Of a stretch of 64,000 nucleotides of DNA, positions 1-12,544 are shown in pieces. The stretch lies in NCBI GenBank assembly GCA_965644315.1, contig CBFFRQ010000095.1:1-64000 (forward strand), written 5' to 3'. The notes under the pieces are model-generated. The model was not told the DNA's origin. It worked only from the letters and a program-made list of their open reading frames with translations, and searched no databases. The position numbers were made by a program, and so were the translations under genes. The stretch is from Caecitellus pseudoparvulus. Taxonomy: Eukaryota; Bigyra: Bicosoecida. How positions within the stretch are numbered: position 1 is the stretch's first letter; every line of letters starts with the position of its first letter.

Positions 1-1486
1 TAACCCTAACCCTAACCCTAACCCTAACCCTAACCCTAACCCTAACCCTAACCCTAACCCTAACCCTAACCCTAACCCTAACCCTAACCCTAACCCTAAC
101 CCTAACCCTAACCCTAACCCTAACCCTAACCCTAACCCTAACCCTAACCCTAACCCTAACCCTAACCCTAACCCTAACCCTAACCCTAACCCTAACCCTA
201 ACCCTAACCCTAACCCTAACCCTAACCCTAACCCTAACCCTAACCCTAACCCTAACCCTAACCCTAACCCTAACCCTAACCCTAACCCTAACCCTAACCC
301 TAACCCTAACCCTAACCCTAACCCTAACCCTAACCCTAACCCTAACCCTAACCCTAACCCTAACCCTAACCCTAACCCTAACCCTAACCCTAACCCTAAC
401 CCTAACCCTAACCCTAACCCTAACCCTAACCCTAACCCTAACCCTAACCCTAACCCTAACCCTAACCCTAACCCTAACCCTAACCCTAACCCTAACCCTA
501 ACCCTAACCCTAACCCTAACCCTAACCCTAACCCTAACCCTAACCCTAACCCTAACCCTAACCCTAACCCTAACCCTAACCCTAACCCTAACCCTAACCC
601 TAACCCTAACCCTAACCCTAACCCTAACCCTAACCCTAACCCTAACCCTAACCCTAACCCTAACCCTAACCCTAACCCTAACCCTAACCCTAACCCTAAC
701 CCTAACCCTAACCCTAACCCTAACCCTAACCCTAACCCTAACCCTAACCCTAACCCTAACCCTAACCCTAACCCTAACCCTAACCCTAACCCTAACCCTA
801 ACCCTAACCCTAACCCTAACCCTAACCCTAACCCTAACCCTAACCCTAACCCTAACCCTAACCCTAACCCTAACCCTAACCCTAACCCTAACCCTAACCC
901 TAACCCTAACCCTAACCCTAACCCTAACCCTAACCCTAACCCTAACCCTAACCCTAACCCTAACCCTAACCCTAACCCTAACCCTAACCCTAACCCTAAC
1001 CCTAACCCTAACCCTAACCCTAACCCTAACCCTAACCCTAACCCTAACCCTAACCCTAACCCTAACCCTAACCCTAACCCTAACCCTAACCCTAACCCTA
1101 ACCCTAACCCTAACCCTAACCCTAACCCTAACCCTAACCCTAACCCTAACCCTAACCCTAACCCTAACCCTAACCCTAACCCTAACCCTAACCCTAACCC
1201 TAACCCTAACCCTAACCCTAACCCTAACCCTAACCCTAACCCTAACCCTAACCCTAACCCTAACCCTAACCCTAACCCTAACCCTAACCCTAACCCTAAC
1301 CCTAACCCTAACCCTAACCCTAACCCTAACCCTAACCCTAACCCTAACCCTAACCCTAACCCTAACCCTAACCCTAACCCTAACCCTAACCCTAACCCTA
1401 ACCCTAACCCTAACCCTAACCCTAACCCTAACCCTAACCCTAACCCTAACCCTAACCCTAACCCTAACCCTAACCCTAACCCTAAC
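1..1486. repeat. Terminal telomere, (CCCTAA)n
   Basis: Uninterrupted perfect hexamer repeat, about 247.7 units with no variant unit, starting at base 1. The C-rich strand reads 5' to 3' into the chromosome, as expected at a left chromosome end, so the G-strand repeat is TTAGGG. This is the vertebrate/fungal/stramenopile-type repeat rather than the TTTAGGG typical of land plants. The boundary to unique sequence is abrupt. Confidence 0.99.
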
Positions 1487-1667
1487 TTTCCAAATGTCAA
1501 GCTAATCACAAGTTGTGAAGTGCTAACATTGCCTAATCCAGGCGCTCGTGCACCCAAGTGTGGTGTTGCACAGTGCTTGCTGGTTGGGTGGTGCGCACCG
1601 GGGCGGGGTAGTGCGAATTCCGCACACCATCGCACCGTGGCTCCCAGTTTGCGCCCTCGGTCGGGGC

Positions 1668-3793
1668 ATGCACCTGGGATCGACATCAAAAGCATCATTG
1701 ACAAGCATCATGAACGCCCAAGTGGATCAAGTCCTGGGGGTCCTCTTCGTGGAGGGGTGCCTGAAGCGCAAGCAAGTGCTCGGCCCCAGAACAGGTGTCT
1801 TCACTGACATGCCACGTCGGGGTGCCGCACGCACCTTCGAGCTTGGAGGACCCCTGCCCAAGACTGATCATGATAGTTCATCTTCGGCACGGGACATGTG
1901 GCTCGAGGTCTATGGGGAAGCCGCCGAACGGCTGATCCCAGGGCTGAGTGCGGAATTCGGCAACGCCAATGCGGCCCTGCGCCAGGGACCCACCGGATCG
2001 CCAACCATCCTCGTCACGCTCGGAAGTGAGGGTGATTCACCAACAGTGGCACGTCAACTTCGCATTCTTGCTGCTCAAGAGGACGACTTCGCCATTCGAG
2101 TCGGCCAAGGTGGGTTCGTCGCCGTGGCCTACACCAACACCAAGCAGTTCGCATCGGCGAAGGCGAAAGTGAAGGTGAAGGCCCACCCCACCGCCATCCA
2201 AGTGGCCCACCAAGTGACCAAGGAAGCAACCGAAATCGCCTGCCAGTCAGGTGATGTTGCCAAGGTCATGTGCCTCGTTAGGTCCCACTTCGACCATGGC
2301 CCCGTGCCAGCCCAAGCCGTCCGTCCCAGTGTCAGACAATCCGTCCCCTCCGAGGGTGATGCACCTGTCGACACCAAGACACCATCGACCTGGACTGACA
2401 CTCAGCTCGACAAGGCACCGAAGAAGAAGAAGACCCGTCGAGGCAAGCGAGGAAAGGGCAAGTCAGCCGGACGATCCCTCACCTTCGAGGACGTCTTCAT
2501 CAAGAACGTCCGGCCACCTGCACCTCGACCAACCTCACCACCTGCCACCCAAGGCTCACCCAAAGATACCGTCACCACCCCTGTGGTGCATGCCATGTTG
2601 CCTTCATCAAGGGTGCAGCGGGGCGTCGACCGCAAGTGGCCGTCCCCCACCCCGTCGGGCGAGGCAAGCCCCGAGGTGCACCGGTATCGGCCGTCTGCAG
2701 CAGCAGCATGGGAGGTGATCACAAGGGTGGTGCCTCTTCATGACAGTGTGCGGACACCCGAGCACCTGGCCGAGTACCCCATCAAGCCTGGCCCTCTGGC
2801 CGACCTGCTGTCATCGACGCACGTGTACTCTACCGTGGGGGGCGGGCCTGTGTCCAGGCCTGTCTCGAGACGGCAGCAGGGGAGAGGGTCTTCGAGGCTG
2901 GGGACCTCCTCCTACTCCAGCATGCAGCCACCATCAACGCTGCCCAGCTTGCCTTCAAGCACATGGTCAGGCAGCTGGAGGGGGTGGTCAGTGACTCGTC
3001 CAGCTCGGACATCATGGACGTCGGCCAGAAGCCACCCTCCCCCTTCCGCTCAGACGGGCAACGGGTGGCCGTCTTCCGCAACATGCTGCACCAGCACTCG
3101 CCGGATGACACCTTCCTGGCCCCAGGTACACCACCAGTCCTGCTTCCCGGCCTGCACCTGCTCATCGACCGCATCAACCAAGGGTACCGTGCCCCAGCCG
3201 GGCATGATGACCTTGGCCAGGCCGGCGTCGACCCCAGCCAGGTTGATGAAGAGGGTGACCAAGAGGGGCACCTCGACGGAGTGCTGTATGCCTTCGCACT
3301 TCGAGAGGTGTGGACCGACAACACGGCCCATCTGCAGCTCATCCTCGTCGACCATGATCGAGGCAAGCTGGTGCTGTGGAACCCCGACATCCCTGACCTC
3401 CATGACGAGCTGCCCCTGCACAAGTGCATGACCCGGCTGGCAGCCGAAGGCATCAACGTCTTGTACCGGATCTGGACCACACCCGAGGCGGGCAGTCCAG
3501 CACCCTTCCGGGACAGGCTTCGAGGGGCACTCCAGTCTCTCCGAGATGACTTCCCCCCCCTGCCTCACAAGGCCACCGACGGCACCGTGCACCCCCAGAC
3601 CCTCATCGCTGGCAAGGGCACAAGGGTGGCCATGCCTCATGGGCGGATGACCCGACAGCAGGCCGCCACCCTGGAGGCTGAGGTCAAGGACCCCCTCAAG
3701 CGGCTGGTGCCTGAAGACGGCGAGGGTCGCCTGCCCAAGGTCAAGGATGTGCCCCACATCTCGATCGGGCAGATGGGTGGACGCCTGATGTAA
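1668..3793 (+). CDS. Unrecognised subtelomeric protein, reading frame shifts once
   Basis: A long open frame runs from ATG 1668 (or 1710) in one frame. Protein-like sequence then continues in the -1 frame up to the stop at 3793. The second frame has a stop at 2741-2743, so the switch must lie between 2744 and about 2830, where both frames are open. The first part has a Lys/Arg-rich stretch (KKKKTRRGKRGKGK) near 2420-2465 that could be a nuclear or nucleic-acid-binding signal. The second part is a mixed hydrophobic/acidic sequence (for example LILVDHDRGKLVLWNP). I see no reverse transcriptase, integrase or transposase motif and do not recognise a family. It could be a decayed gene with one indel, a programmed frameshift, or two genes. 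Its place just inside the telomere suggests a member of a subtelomeric family. Confidence 0.4.
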
Positions 3794-4409
3794 GTCACCT
3801 GTGGGGGCATACTCCCTGTGCCACACATGACTGAAGCTTTGTGTCGCGACCGACGCACATAGCTGACATCGGACATTGGAAAGTCCAACCCAACCTCACC
3901 ATCACCAACCCAACATCGATACCAACACATCAGGACTCGGCTCAGTGGAAGGGGAAGGCACTTGCAGCAAGATCTGTGAGGCCGCCCCCAAACCTGAGCC
4001 GAAGGGACAGCCGGGCTGGGTCGTGTGCTTGCATCTCAGCAACACCCAGTCCGTGTCGAGTCCATATCCTCCAGCCCACACCGCCACCCAAGCCAAGCAA
4101 GTCGGGTCTCCACCCCTGGACATCGGACCGAGACGGACGAGACTGGACTGGACGGACAAGACAAGAGTGGACCGAGACCTGGACCTACACCTCAAGACCA
4201 TCCCACCGGGGCGGGCGCTGAAGCGCCAAGACAGACGGCGACTTATACAACGGACACGAGTCTGTGCTAGTCGCAAAGCCGTGCAAGCGGTGCCGTCGTG
4301 GTGTCTGTGTCACTGCATTCTGTTGTGGCGCAGGTGGCACCACATGTCCAAGCCCAAGCTGTACCATGATGTAGCCTGCATGGAGGCAATCTGCAATGCA
4401 TTGAGTAGC
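3794..4409. other. Subtelomeric spacer without a convincing gene
   Basis: About 600 bp between the unrecognised subtelomeric frame and the interstitial telomere tract. It has a locally biased GGACxGA-rich stretch near 4125-4200. Short open frames exist on both strands, but none looks like a protein. The minus-strand frame of the neighbouring giant gene stays open through this spacer to a stop at 4185. That tail is almost certainly read-through of unrelated sequence. Confidence 0.6.
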
Positions 4410-4474
4410 TAACCTAACCCTAACCCTAACCCTAACCATAACCCTAACCCTAACCCTAACCCTAACCCTAACCA
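4410..4474. repeat. Interstitial telomeric repeat tract
   Basis: About eleven CCCTAA units, starting with a five-base unit and including CCATAA variants near 4435 and at the inner end. The orientation matches the terminal telomere. It lies exactly where the protein-coding similarity of the giant minus-strand gene stops, so it looks like a fossil chromosome end (healed break) that later acquired 1487-4409 plus a new telomere. On the minus strand it translates as Val-Arg dipeptides. Confidence 0.95.
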
Positions 4475-7400
4475 TGCTGTCAAGCATAGCCAAGTCAGCC
4501 CCTTCTGTGAGCGACAAGTGCAGCCCCCAAACTTTCAGGGAGCTGTCTCCGCACAACGCAGTCGTGTACGCTTCAATCAGCGTATCTGCAGTGAAGCCCT
4601 CATGAACGTGAAAGCTGCTCACGTTTGAGCCTGCTACTTTGCTCAGCTTCTGTAGAGCTTCGGTGGTTTTGCCACACCCCGGGCCGCCTGTGACGACCTC
4701 AAGTCCGGCCAGGTGTTGCATGTTCTGGCCAATGTCTGCAGTCAAGGACTGGATCTCAGCCTCTGAAGGCTCCCGGCACAGCTGCAGCTCGGAAAGGTCA
4801 GAGAATAACCCTTCACCTGCAGGAGAAGTAAAGATGAGGTGAACATGCACACGCAAAGATTGCCCGGCCACAGCAGCAGCGAGTTGCTCCAGCACAGTGG
4901 TCGGCAAGGTGTTGGGGGCAAGCACGTATGCGTAGCCAAAAGAGGCGTCAGCGCACGCCAAGCAGGACAAGAAGTCACTCATATCAGCAGTTGTTGTTGA
5001 GGCAGAGCATGAGAGCACTTGGTAGGGGGCGGGAAACGAATCCTCTTCTGCCCGGGAATGCAACAGGCACCCAGCAAGACAACTTCGCAGCGACGCGCCG
5101 GCACACTGCTGCCTGCTGGCATGGATGGGATCAGGCTCCTCCGGATACCGTTGTGCGCTTTGCAGGGCTTTAGCAAAAGCCTCAGCCGCCCAATTGAGTG
5201 CCTCACGTGCTGTGATCACTTGCGCCAACGACTCGCAGCTATCCGCCATGGAAGCTGCAGCAGCGCTGCGGTTTTCGGCAGCGGAGCCAATTCTTGCAGC
5301 CAAGTCAAACACCGCAACCAAAGAGTCCAAGTGCAAGTCCTTCTGAACTGCAGCCTTCTCTGCATCGGGCTCAGACTCGCTCGTGCCCTCTCCTGAGGCA
5401 GCACCGCCAGGAGCAGCCCTGCCCTTCGCCATGGTCAACACCAGTTCGAGGAGGCCCAGCAGCTGCTGTCGAGGCAAGTGAGACAGGTGTGGGGACAGAC
5501 TGCGAGCTTTCTCCAGCGCTTCTTTCCACGCTGTCAACTCCTCCTCCAAAAAGCCACAGAAAGCCTCCGTGGCCACAAGCAAGTTGCCTTCGTCAGATTC
5601 CACTCGCAGTGGGATGTCTCCCACCTTGGCCTGGTAGGCAGGATGCCCGAGCTGCTGCAAGTTGGACAACAGCGTCGCACAGAGCTGAGATGCTTCGTAG
5701 CTTGCGATGAAGTCATCAATCGCCTGATTCTTGACGGACGTTCGAGACAGACGCGCATTGAAAGCGTTCTCGTTCAACTGCTCTGGGGAGAGCACAAAGC
5801 TGGCTGATTCGCCTTGCGAGTACTTGAGCTGCACGCTTGCAGGACCACCCAGCGATGACGTTCGAGCGATGAAAGTTCCGCTTTCGACGAAAACGGGGGC
5901 TTGCAACAGAATTGCCCCGTTGCCAGAGCCTGACGATACCCCTTCCAACGCGTTCCGGAGCAGATCCCAGTTTGCCCCCAGCTCTTCAAGGCTGATCACT
6001 AATTGGTCAGCCGTGGCAAAGGGTCCATTCGTGACAGCAGTATTCAGAAGGTCTCTCAATTTTTCCAGAGTTAGACTCGAGTGCGCCGCTGCTCCACTTG
6101 CTCGCATGTGGGGCAGATTGGCCAGGAGGTCCTTCTGGCCCGCAAACTTGTCCAGAAGCTGCAAAACGAAGGGGTTCGCAGCTGAAGCTTTCTTCGCGAT
6201 GTCAATCTTCTCGTCCAAGCTTCCATCGTGCTCATGCAGGAAGTCCGCTACCTTCTGGAGCTCAGCCAGCGCTCTGATTCCACGGAGCTCGACCGAAGAG
6301 CAAGACGAAAAGGCGGCCCTGACTTCGTCAAGCAGCACCACGCAGTTACTCATTTGAATGCCTGCCATGTTGTTGATGCAGGGGGACAGCTTGGACTCAA
6401 CGCGCCCCGCTTCGTCGCCGGACCACACTCCGAACTTGAGAAGAGCCCGGATGCTCGAGAAGATTACACCTTTGAATGCCCACAGCTCTAAGCCAGCATT
6501 CAGGGCAGCTAGGCGAGCTTTGAGGCTGGCTGTGGACGACCCTGGCTCGAGCTGGAAGAAAGTCGCCACCGATCGCATTTCCGTTGAAAGATCCGCCGAG
6601 TCAAACTTGGTGTTTGTCAGCAACCCGGTGAGTTGTGTGCCTGTGAAATCTCCAAGCGTGCCCGTATCAGCCAGGACAAGCTCTTTCAATCCCTTGGTCG
6701 CTTCACTGACCCTGGCATTCACTCTCTTTTCAAGTGATTCCCCGTCGCGTGGACGAGCGCGCTCGTTTGCGGAAGACAGCAAGCTCAGAAACAGCTGATT
6801 CAGCGGGCTGCTAAAGTGGCGAAGGGCTGTGTATGTCTCATGGGCCACATTCAGCGCTGCGCGGGCTTCGCGCACACAGGCGGTGGCGTCACACAGCAAC
6901 ATCTCCGACAGCTCGTCCGGTGTGGCAAGGTCAGTCAGCACTGCGTCAGGCATGGCATCCTTCAGGAGGATGAGGACGGCACCATACTCGTGAAGCAGGG
7001 CCGTGGTCTCTGCAAGCTCTGCCTCACACGCTGTGCGAGCCTCCTGAAACGTGCCGGGCTCCTCAACGCATAAGCTGTCGAGCGCCAATGCGATGTCATC
7101 GTCCCACTCCTCTTGCCATTGCTGCACTTGCGATATAGAGACGCGTCGCTCTTGAAAGGAGATGAGCAGAGTACGAATGGACTTGCGGATACCTTCCACG
7201 CTTTGAAGCATGTCAGGTAGTTGTGGTGAAGCAGCTGTCGCAAGCAGCAGCTCAGCCAGTCGAGGTGCATAGTGCCAAGTCAACCAGCCAGCTTGACGAC
7301 CACTCTCCTCGATGCGCTTCAGGCAGTACAGCCCCAAGTCCTCTGATACAAACGACAAGGCTCCTTGCGTCTTCACAATTTGCTCCAGCACTGCTTTGAC

Positions 7401-10400
7401 AACTTCAAGCTGCGTGTCTATGTCTCCTGCACTTGACAAGAAGCAGGCGGCCAACGATTTGCACAGCTTGCAGTATGAGCCCTGCAAAGACGGGGACGCG
7501 CTGCCCAAGGCGTGCTCAGCTTGCAAAATTATGTCGCAGTTCAGCATACCCATGTTCGACAGCAAGGAGCGCAGGGCTCCTACAGGTGCGCTTTGACTGC
7601 CCAAGCGCGTGTCGAGTACAGCATCTGTGGAAGGGGCCCCAGAAGAAGCGTGCAGGGCCAAAAGGTGTGCGATAGCAGCAACCAGCTCCTTGTACTGATC
7701 CGAAGTTGGTGCCCTCGGGCCACTCAATGTGTCGCTCAAGACTTCCACCAAGGGATGCTTCAGCCGCTGTCCTAGCTTGTCCGCAGGCAGCTTGCATAAC
7801 TTGTTCCACACCGGAAGTGAGTCCCCCACAAAGTGCTCGACCGATGACCCAATCTCGCTCGTGACACCGTCTACACTCCGAAGGACTTTGGACAAGATCC
7901 ACTGGTGTGCAATCACAGCTGACTGTCGCACCTGGAGCAGAGGCAAGAGCGGGGCGAGTTGGGCACCAGGCGTCCCACAAACCCAGTTCCTACTCTCTGG
8001 GGACCACAGTTTAGCTCCAGCTTGCTTCACAAACCAGCCAGTAACCCCGTCAATTGAGAGCACGGTGCACAATGCAGTGATGCGGGAATCTTCTGGAGCC
8101 TCATCGAACACCTTCAATAAGCAGGTCCATGCCATTTTGAATAGCGAGATCGAAACAAGCATCGATGTTCCACCCTTTTCCGCCTTGAAAGTTGTTGCCA
8201 AGCGCACGAGCTTATTAATGGTGCCAGGAATCGCGGAGGGGTCCGCAAAGTGCAACGGCTCATAGCGCTCAGCCACGTACATCAAGACATCCTTCTTGTC
8301 CGACTCATCCAAAGCTGCCAAGGCGCTTCCATACAAAGGCTCCTGCAAGAAATCCTGAATAAGCTGCTCCGAGAATGACTCGAAGGTGTCTGCACTCGCT
8401 GTGCACAGATCAAAGCACTGCACCAACAGTTCCTTCGCAGCGTCCAGCCCAGCGTCCCCCTTGAACTCGGTATGCAGGCACAGCACAGCGGAGAGTGCAG
8501 ACAATGTTGATGCCTTCAAATTCCCACCTTCAGTTCCAGCTGCGGGCGCAGTCAGCAATCCCGTCCAGCCGAGGCTGTCATCCTCATGCAGAGCCCTTCT
8601 AAGCATGACAACCACCGTGGCGAGCACAATCTGCGTTGGCGCAGCCCAAGCAGCAGCTACGCATCCTTGTTCGATGCAGTCCTGCAGCAAGCTGGCAGCG
8701 GATGGTACGTAAGTCTCAAGGACTGCCAAGTTCTCAATGGTCCAATCCCGCAGTTCGCGAATAACTGCCGGCTGCATGGTCTCCAGCTCCTCCACATGCT
8801 GCGGAGTGGAAACTTCGAAAAAAGCCTTACAGGCACGCTCAAAGGCGCAGAGCACATGCCCCTTAACTTCGTCTCGAATGCCGTCGCAATGGAGAGTCAC
8901 CTGAAGTGCTGGAAGTAGGCCAATCATCTCGGATGGACCTGCTTGCTCAAGTGCCTGGCAGACCAGCTGTGCAAACTCTTCCTGGAAATGCTCCGCCCAA
9001 GAAGCCACATCAGTGAGCTCGTCAGCATGCTCATGTGACAGAAAAGCCACGCTGCCCTTGTTGCCGAGTTGCGCTGCACGGTCTAAGCGTTGCCGAAGGG
9101 CGACAAGAACCTCTGGGTCGACTATTGGAGACTCGAAGCCAGAATCACTAACGGAACCATCTGCCGTCTGAAACGAATCACTTTCGCTGTTTCCACGGTC
9201 ACGACTTGCAACGGGCGGCTGTTCTTGGCTTGGGATGCCCTCAACGCTGCCTTCAGAGTCAAGCTCGCACATCTGACCGCCACCTTGTGCAGACATTCCA
9301 AACCGTGAGCCGGCCTTGGTCACGAGGGCCTGAAGCGCGACACTGTCAGGCGGGCCCAGCTCATCTCCTCCACGCCCGTCTTGCTCTGCACCGGAAGATC
9401 TACGATCTGAATAAAGGCCGCCTTCCACTAATCTGCGGTGTGTGTGGCTGTCGGAAGCCTTGCCACCCCTCACCACCCACTTGCCCCCGCGCAGCTTGTA
9501 CGTCACACCCCCCACATCCACCACCCTCGCTTTCTTCCCATCCGACACCAACGCAGCACCATCGTCAAACACATAGTGCCTGATGACACTGTCCCACGTC
9601 ACTACATCTTTGAACTCCACGGGAACAGCAGGTGGTTCACCCGCCGGATCTGCTGCCGCCGCCGTGTCTTGAGATCCAGCACGTGGCGTCCTGGCATCCC
9701 CATCGCCAGCACCAGGCGACACAGCCACATTGCCACCGCCATCCTTGCCACCCCTCACCGCCCACTTGCCCCCGCGCAGCTTGTACGACACACCCCCCAC
9801 CTTGAAACTCTTCATGGCTTCCCCATCAGACACCAAAGCACGGCCATCATCCAGCACGTAGTACCCGATGTCACCGTTCCACGTCACCCTCCCTGTGTAC
9901 TCCGCTGGCACTGCAGGCGCCTCACACGCCGGACCTGCTGCCGCCGCCGTGTCTTGCGATCCAGCATGTTGCGTCCTGGCATCCCCATCGCCAGCACCAG
10001 GCGACACAGCCACACTGCCACCGCCGCCACCTTCAACACTCTCCTGCCCCGACTCCGCTGGCACTGCAGGCGCCTCACCCGCCGAACCTGCTGCCGCCGC
10101 CTTGTCTTGCGGCCCAGCATGTGGCACCCCACTATCCCTCTCGCCAGCACCAGGCATCACAGCCGCACTGCCACCGCCACTTTTCGCCATCCACTTGCCC
10201 CCGCGCAGCTTGTAAGTCACACCCCCCACATCCACCATTCTCGCTTTCTTCCCATCCGACACCAACGCAGCACCATCGTCAAACACATAGTGCCTGATGA
10301 CACTGTCCCACGTCACTACATCTTTGAACTCCGCGGGAACAGCAGGTGCCTCAAGCGTGCCTTCACGTTCTGCATGTGGCGTCCCACCGTCCCTCTCGCC

Positions 10401-11588
10401 AGCAACAGGCATCACAGCCGCAGTGCCACCGCCACTTTTCGCCATCCACTTGCCCCCGCGCAGCTTGTAAGTCACACCCCCCACATCCACCACCCTCGCA
10501 GTGTTCCCATCAGACACCAATGCATGGCCATCATCCAGCATGTAGTACCCGATGTCACTGTTCCACGTCACCCTCCCTGTGTACCCCGCTGGCACTGCAG
10601 GCGCCTCACCCGCTGAACCTGTTGCCGCCGCCGTGTCTTGAGATCCAGCATGTGGCGTCCTGGCATCCCCATCGCCAGCACCAGGCGACACAGCCGCACT
10701 GCGACCGCCACTTTTCACCGCCCACTTGCCCCCGCGCAGCTTGTAAGTCACACCCCCCACCTTGACACTCCTCTTGGCTTCCCCACCAGACACCAACGCA
10801 CGGCCATCATCCAGCACATAGTACTTGATGTCACCGTTCCACGTCACCCTCCCTGTGTACCCCGACGGCACTGCAGGCGCCTCACCCGCTGAACCTGTTG
10901 CCGCCGCCGTGTCTTGAGATCCAGCATGTGGCGTCCTGGCGTCCCCATCGCCAGCACCAGGCGACACCGCCGCACTGCCACCGCCACCTTCACCACTCTC
11001 CTGCCCCGACTCCGCCGGCACTGCAGGCGCCTCACACGCCGGATCTGCTGCCGCCGCCTTGTCTTGCGGCCCAGCATGTGGCACCCCACTATCCCTCTCG
11101 CCAGCACCAGGCATCACAGCCGCACTGCCACCGCCACCGCCGCCACTCTCCTGCCCCGACCCCGCTGGCACAGCAGGTGGCTCTTTGGCGGCAGGTTGTT
11201 CTGGGACAGCTCGGTTCCCGAGCTGACTCGCTGCACTTTCTAGCTGGTGAGCGAAAGCAGACTTGCCTCGTGCAATGATTGGCCTTAGGTCAATACTGTC
11301 GCAATCTGCCGCCTGGAGGGTCAAGTCGTGCAGCTTGTACAACTTGGAACCAACTTTCACCTTTTCCTTGAGTCGATTTGGAAACTTGAAAATGCGCCCA
11401 TCCTCTGCAACATACTTCCCTATGTTGTCTACCCAAAACAGCAATCCACAGCTCTCGTGCCGCACGACGTTCGCACGTTGCCCAGCACAGTCGTAGGCCT
11501 CATCGTCGCTGTCCCAGTCCTCCTCTGTGGCCCTTGGTACAAGATCCCACTGCACACCTGACTGCGGAGGATCGTCCTCTGCTGCCAT
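4475..11588 (-). pseudogene. Giant AAA+ protein, 3'-truncated (RNF213/mysterin-like?)
   Basis: A single uninterrupted frame starts at ATG 11588 (MAAEDDPPQ). The N-terminal ~700 residues hold six copies of a ~45-residue module ending in KLRGGKW, separated by Ala/Gly/Pro linkers. A mostly helical region of about 1,500 residues follows. Near the C-terminus is a Walker A motif, GGPGCGKTT (about 4670). Roughly 50 residues later the coding sequence runs into the interstitial telomere repeats. The frame stays open to 4185 but encodes only Val-Arg repeats and spacer sequence. The segment just before the ATPase (L..W...L...R, then LPRQQLLGLLEL) resembles the linker of RNF213-type giant ATPase/ubiquitin ligases; this assignment is tentative. 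Walker B, the other AAA modules and any RING domain are missing, so the product should lack ATPase activity. The N-terminal part shows no stops, so truncation may be recent or the fragment may still be expressed. Confidence 0.6.
9470..10870 (-). repeat. Five tandem copies of a ~45-residue module
   Basis: Within the giant AAA+ gene, copies lie at about 10868-10720, 10575-10440, 10330-10185, 9900-9755 and 9615-9470. A sixth, diverged copy is near 11445-11320. Each has the pattern VTW..DI.YYV.DDG.ALVSDG, then V.VGGVTYKLRGGKW, likely a small beta-rich fold. Copies 3 and 5 are nearly identical, and copies 1, 2 and 4 resemble each other, which points to duplication of multi-copy blocks. Linkers are repetitive as well (SPGAGDGDARTPHAGSQDT). 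I do not recognise the module. Confidence 0.85.
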
Positions 11589-11633
11589 AGTCCTTGATGC
11601 TGTGAGACTAGTGGCACTTCCCCACCTGCGCAA

Positions 11634-12544
11634 GCGCTACGGGGCACGTGAGCAGTGCTCTTCAACACTCTGACCAGCAGTTGCGACAGCAGCCTTGCAG
11701 GAGGCATCAGCTCTGCACAGTCCCGGACAAAGACGCTGGAGCTGAAAGAGAAGCCACAAGAAAGTCTAAATTTGGAAGCAGAACACTCACAGAGGACTCT
11801 CAAGCCGATGGCAAAGTGATGTGGACTCAAGTTCAACTGTCCACGAGTATTCTCGTGAGCGAACTGCAAGAGAGCGTATCAGGCCGAAAGATCAGCAAAC
11901 AGGAAGGGATGCAGCCAGGCTCATGCCCCTGATATCGCATGTCATCCCTCACGCTTTCGCTCGAAAGAAGATTTGCGGTCCCGTCCGTTGTGCAGTGGAA
12001 GCACGCGCTCGGCGTCATCTGCGTTTCGGCATGAAACTCTGCTGCCGCAGGAGACTTCGATCGCCACTTCCCTTCGGAACAGTCTCAACATCGTCAGAAG
12101 GCAGAGGACTCTGACAAATGACCTACAAATATCTCAGCCTCTTATCATCGTGCAGCGCACTGAGTCGTCTGTAGCGCGATAAATCAACAATTGCCATGGA
12201 TGTGGTTCTTGCTGGCTGCTTCTGCCACGCATTGCGTGCCACCTTGGGTCCCTTGCCGAAGAAAGAGAACCCTGCCTCATAGCGTGGCGCTTTTCAGCTT
12301 GATCAACCCTACCCACGCCATTGAGCAGGGTTTTTCATGAGTCCTTTCGCGTTCATGGCTCGCCTGGTTTCTCTTCCCGATCAGAATCGTCGACTTGTGC
12401 GATGCAGACAGTGACAAGCACGCAAACCTTGTCGCAACAAGTGAGTGGCAGCCATTGTGGCATTCCTTAAATTCCTGTGTGCTGCGATTTAGATCTTTTG
12501 TCGGGTTTGAGACTGTATCCATGTTCCTTGCCGTTTAGGTGGCC
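11634..12544. other. Intergenic region, no gene seen
   Basis: About 0.9 kb between the 5' end of the giant AAA+ gene and the 3' end of Hsp70, both on the minus strand. It is visibly less GC-rich than the flanking genes. Only short overlapping open frames occur, and none looks like a protein. It must contain the Hsp70 3' UTR and the giant gene's promoter. Confidence 0.6.

Noticed and set aside
1487-4409. Retrotransposon at the telomere
   Set aside because: No reverse transcriptase, endonuclease, integrase, poly-A tail or terminal repeats could be seen.
4185-4474. C-terminal extension of the AAA+ protein through the telomere tract
   Set aside because: The frame is open, but it encodes only Val-Arg repeats and unrelated spacer sequence, so it was treated as read-through after truncation.
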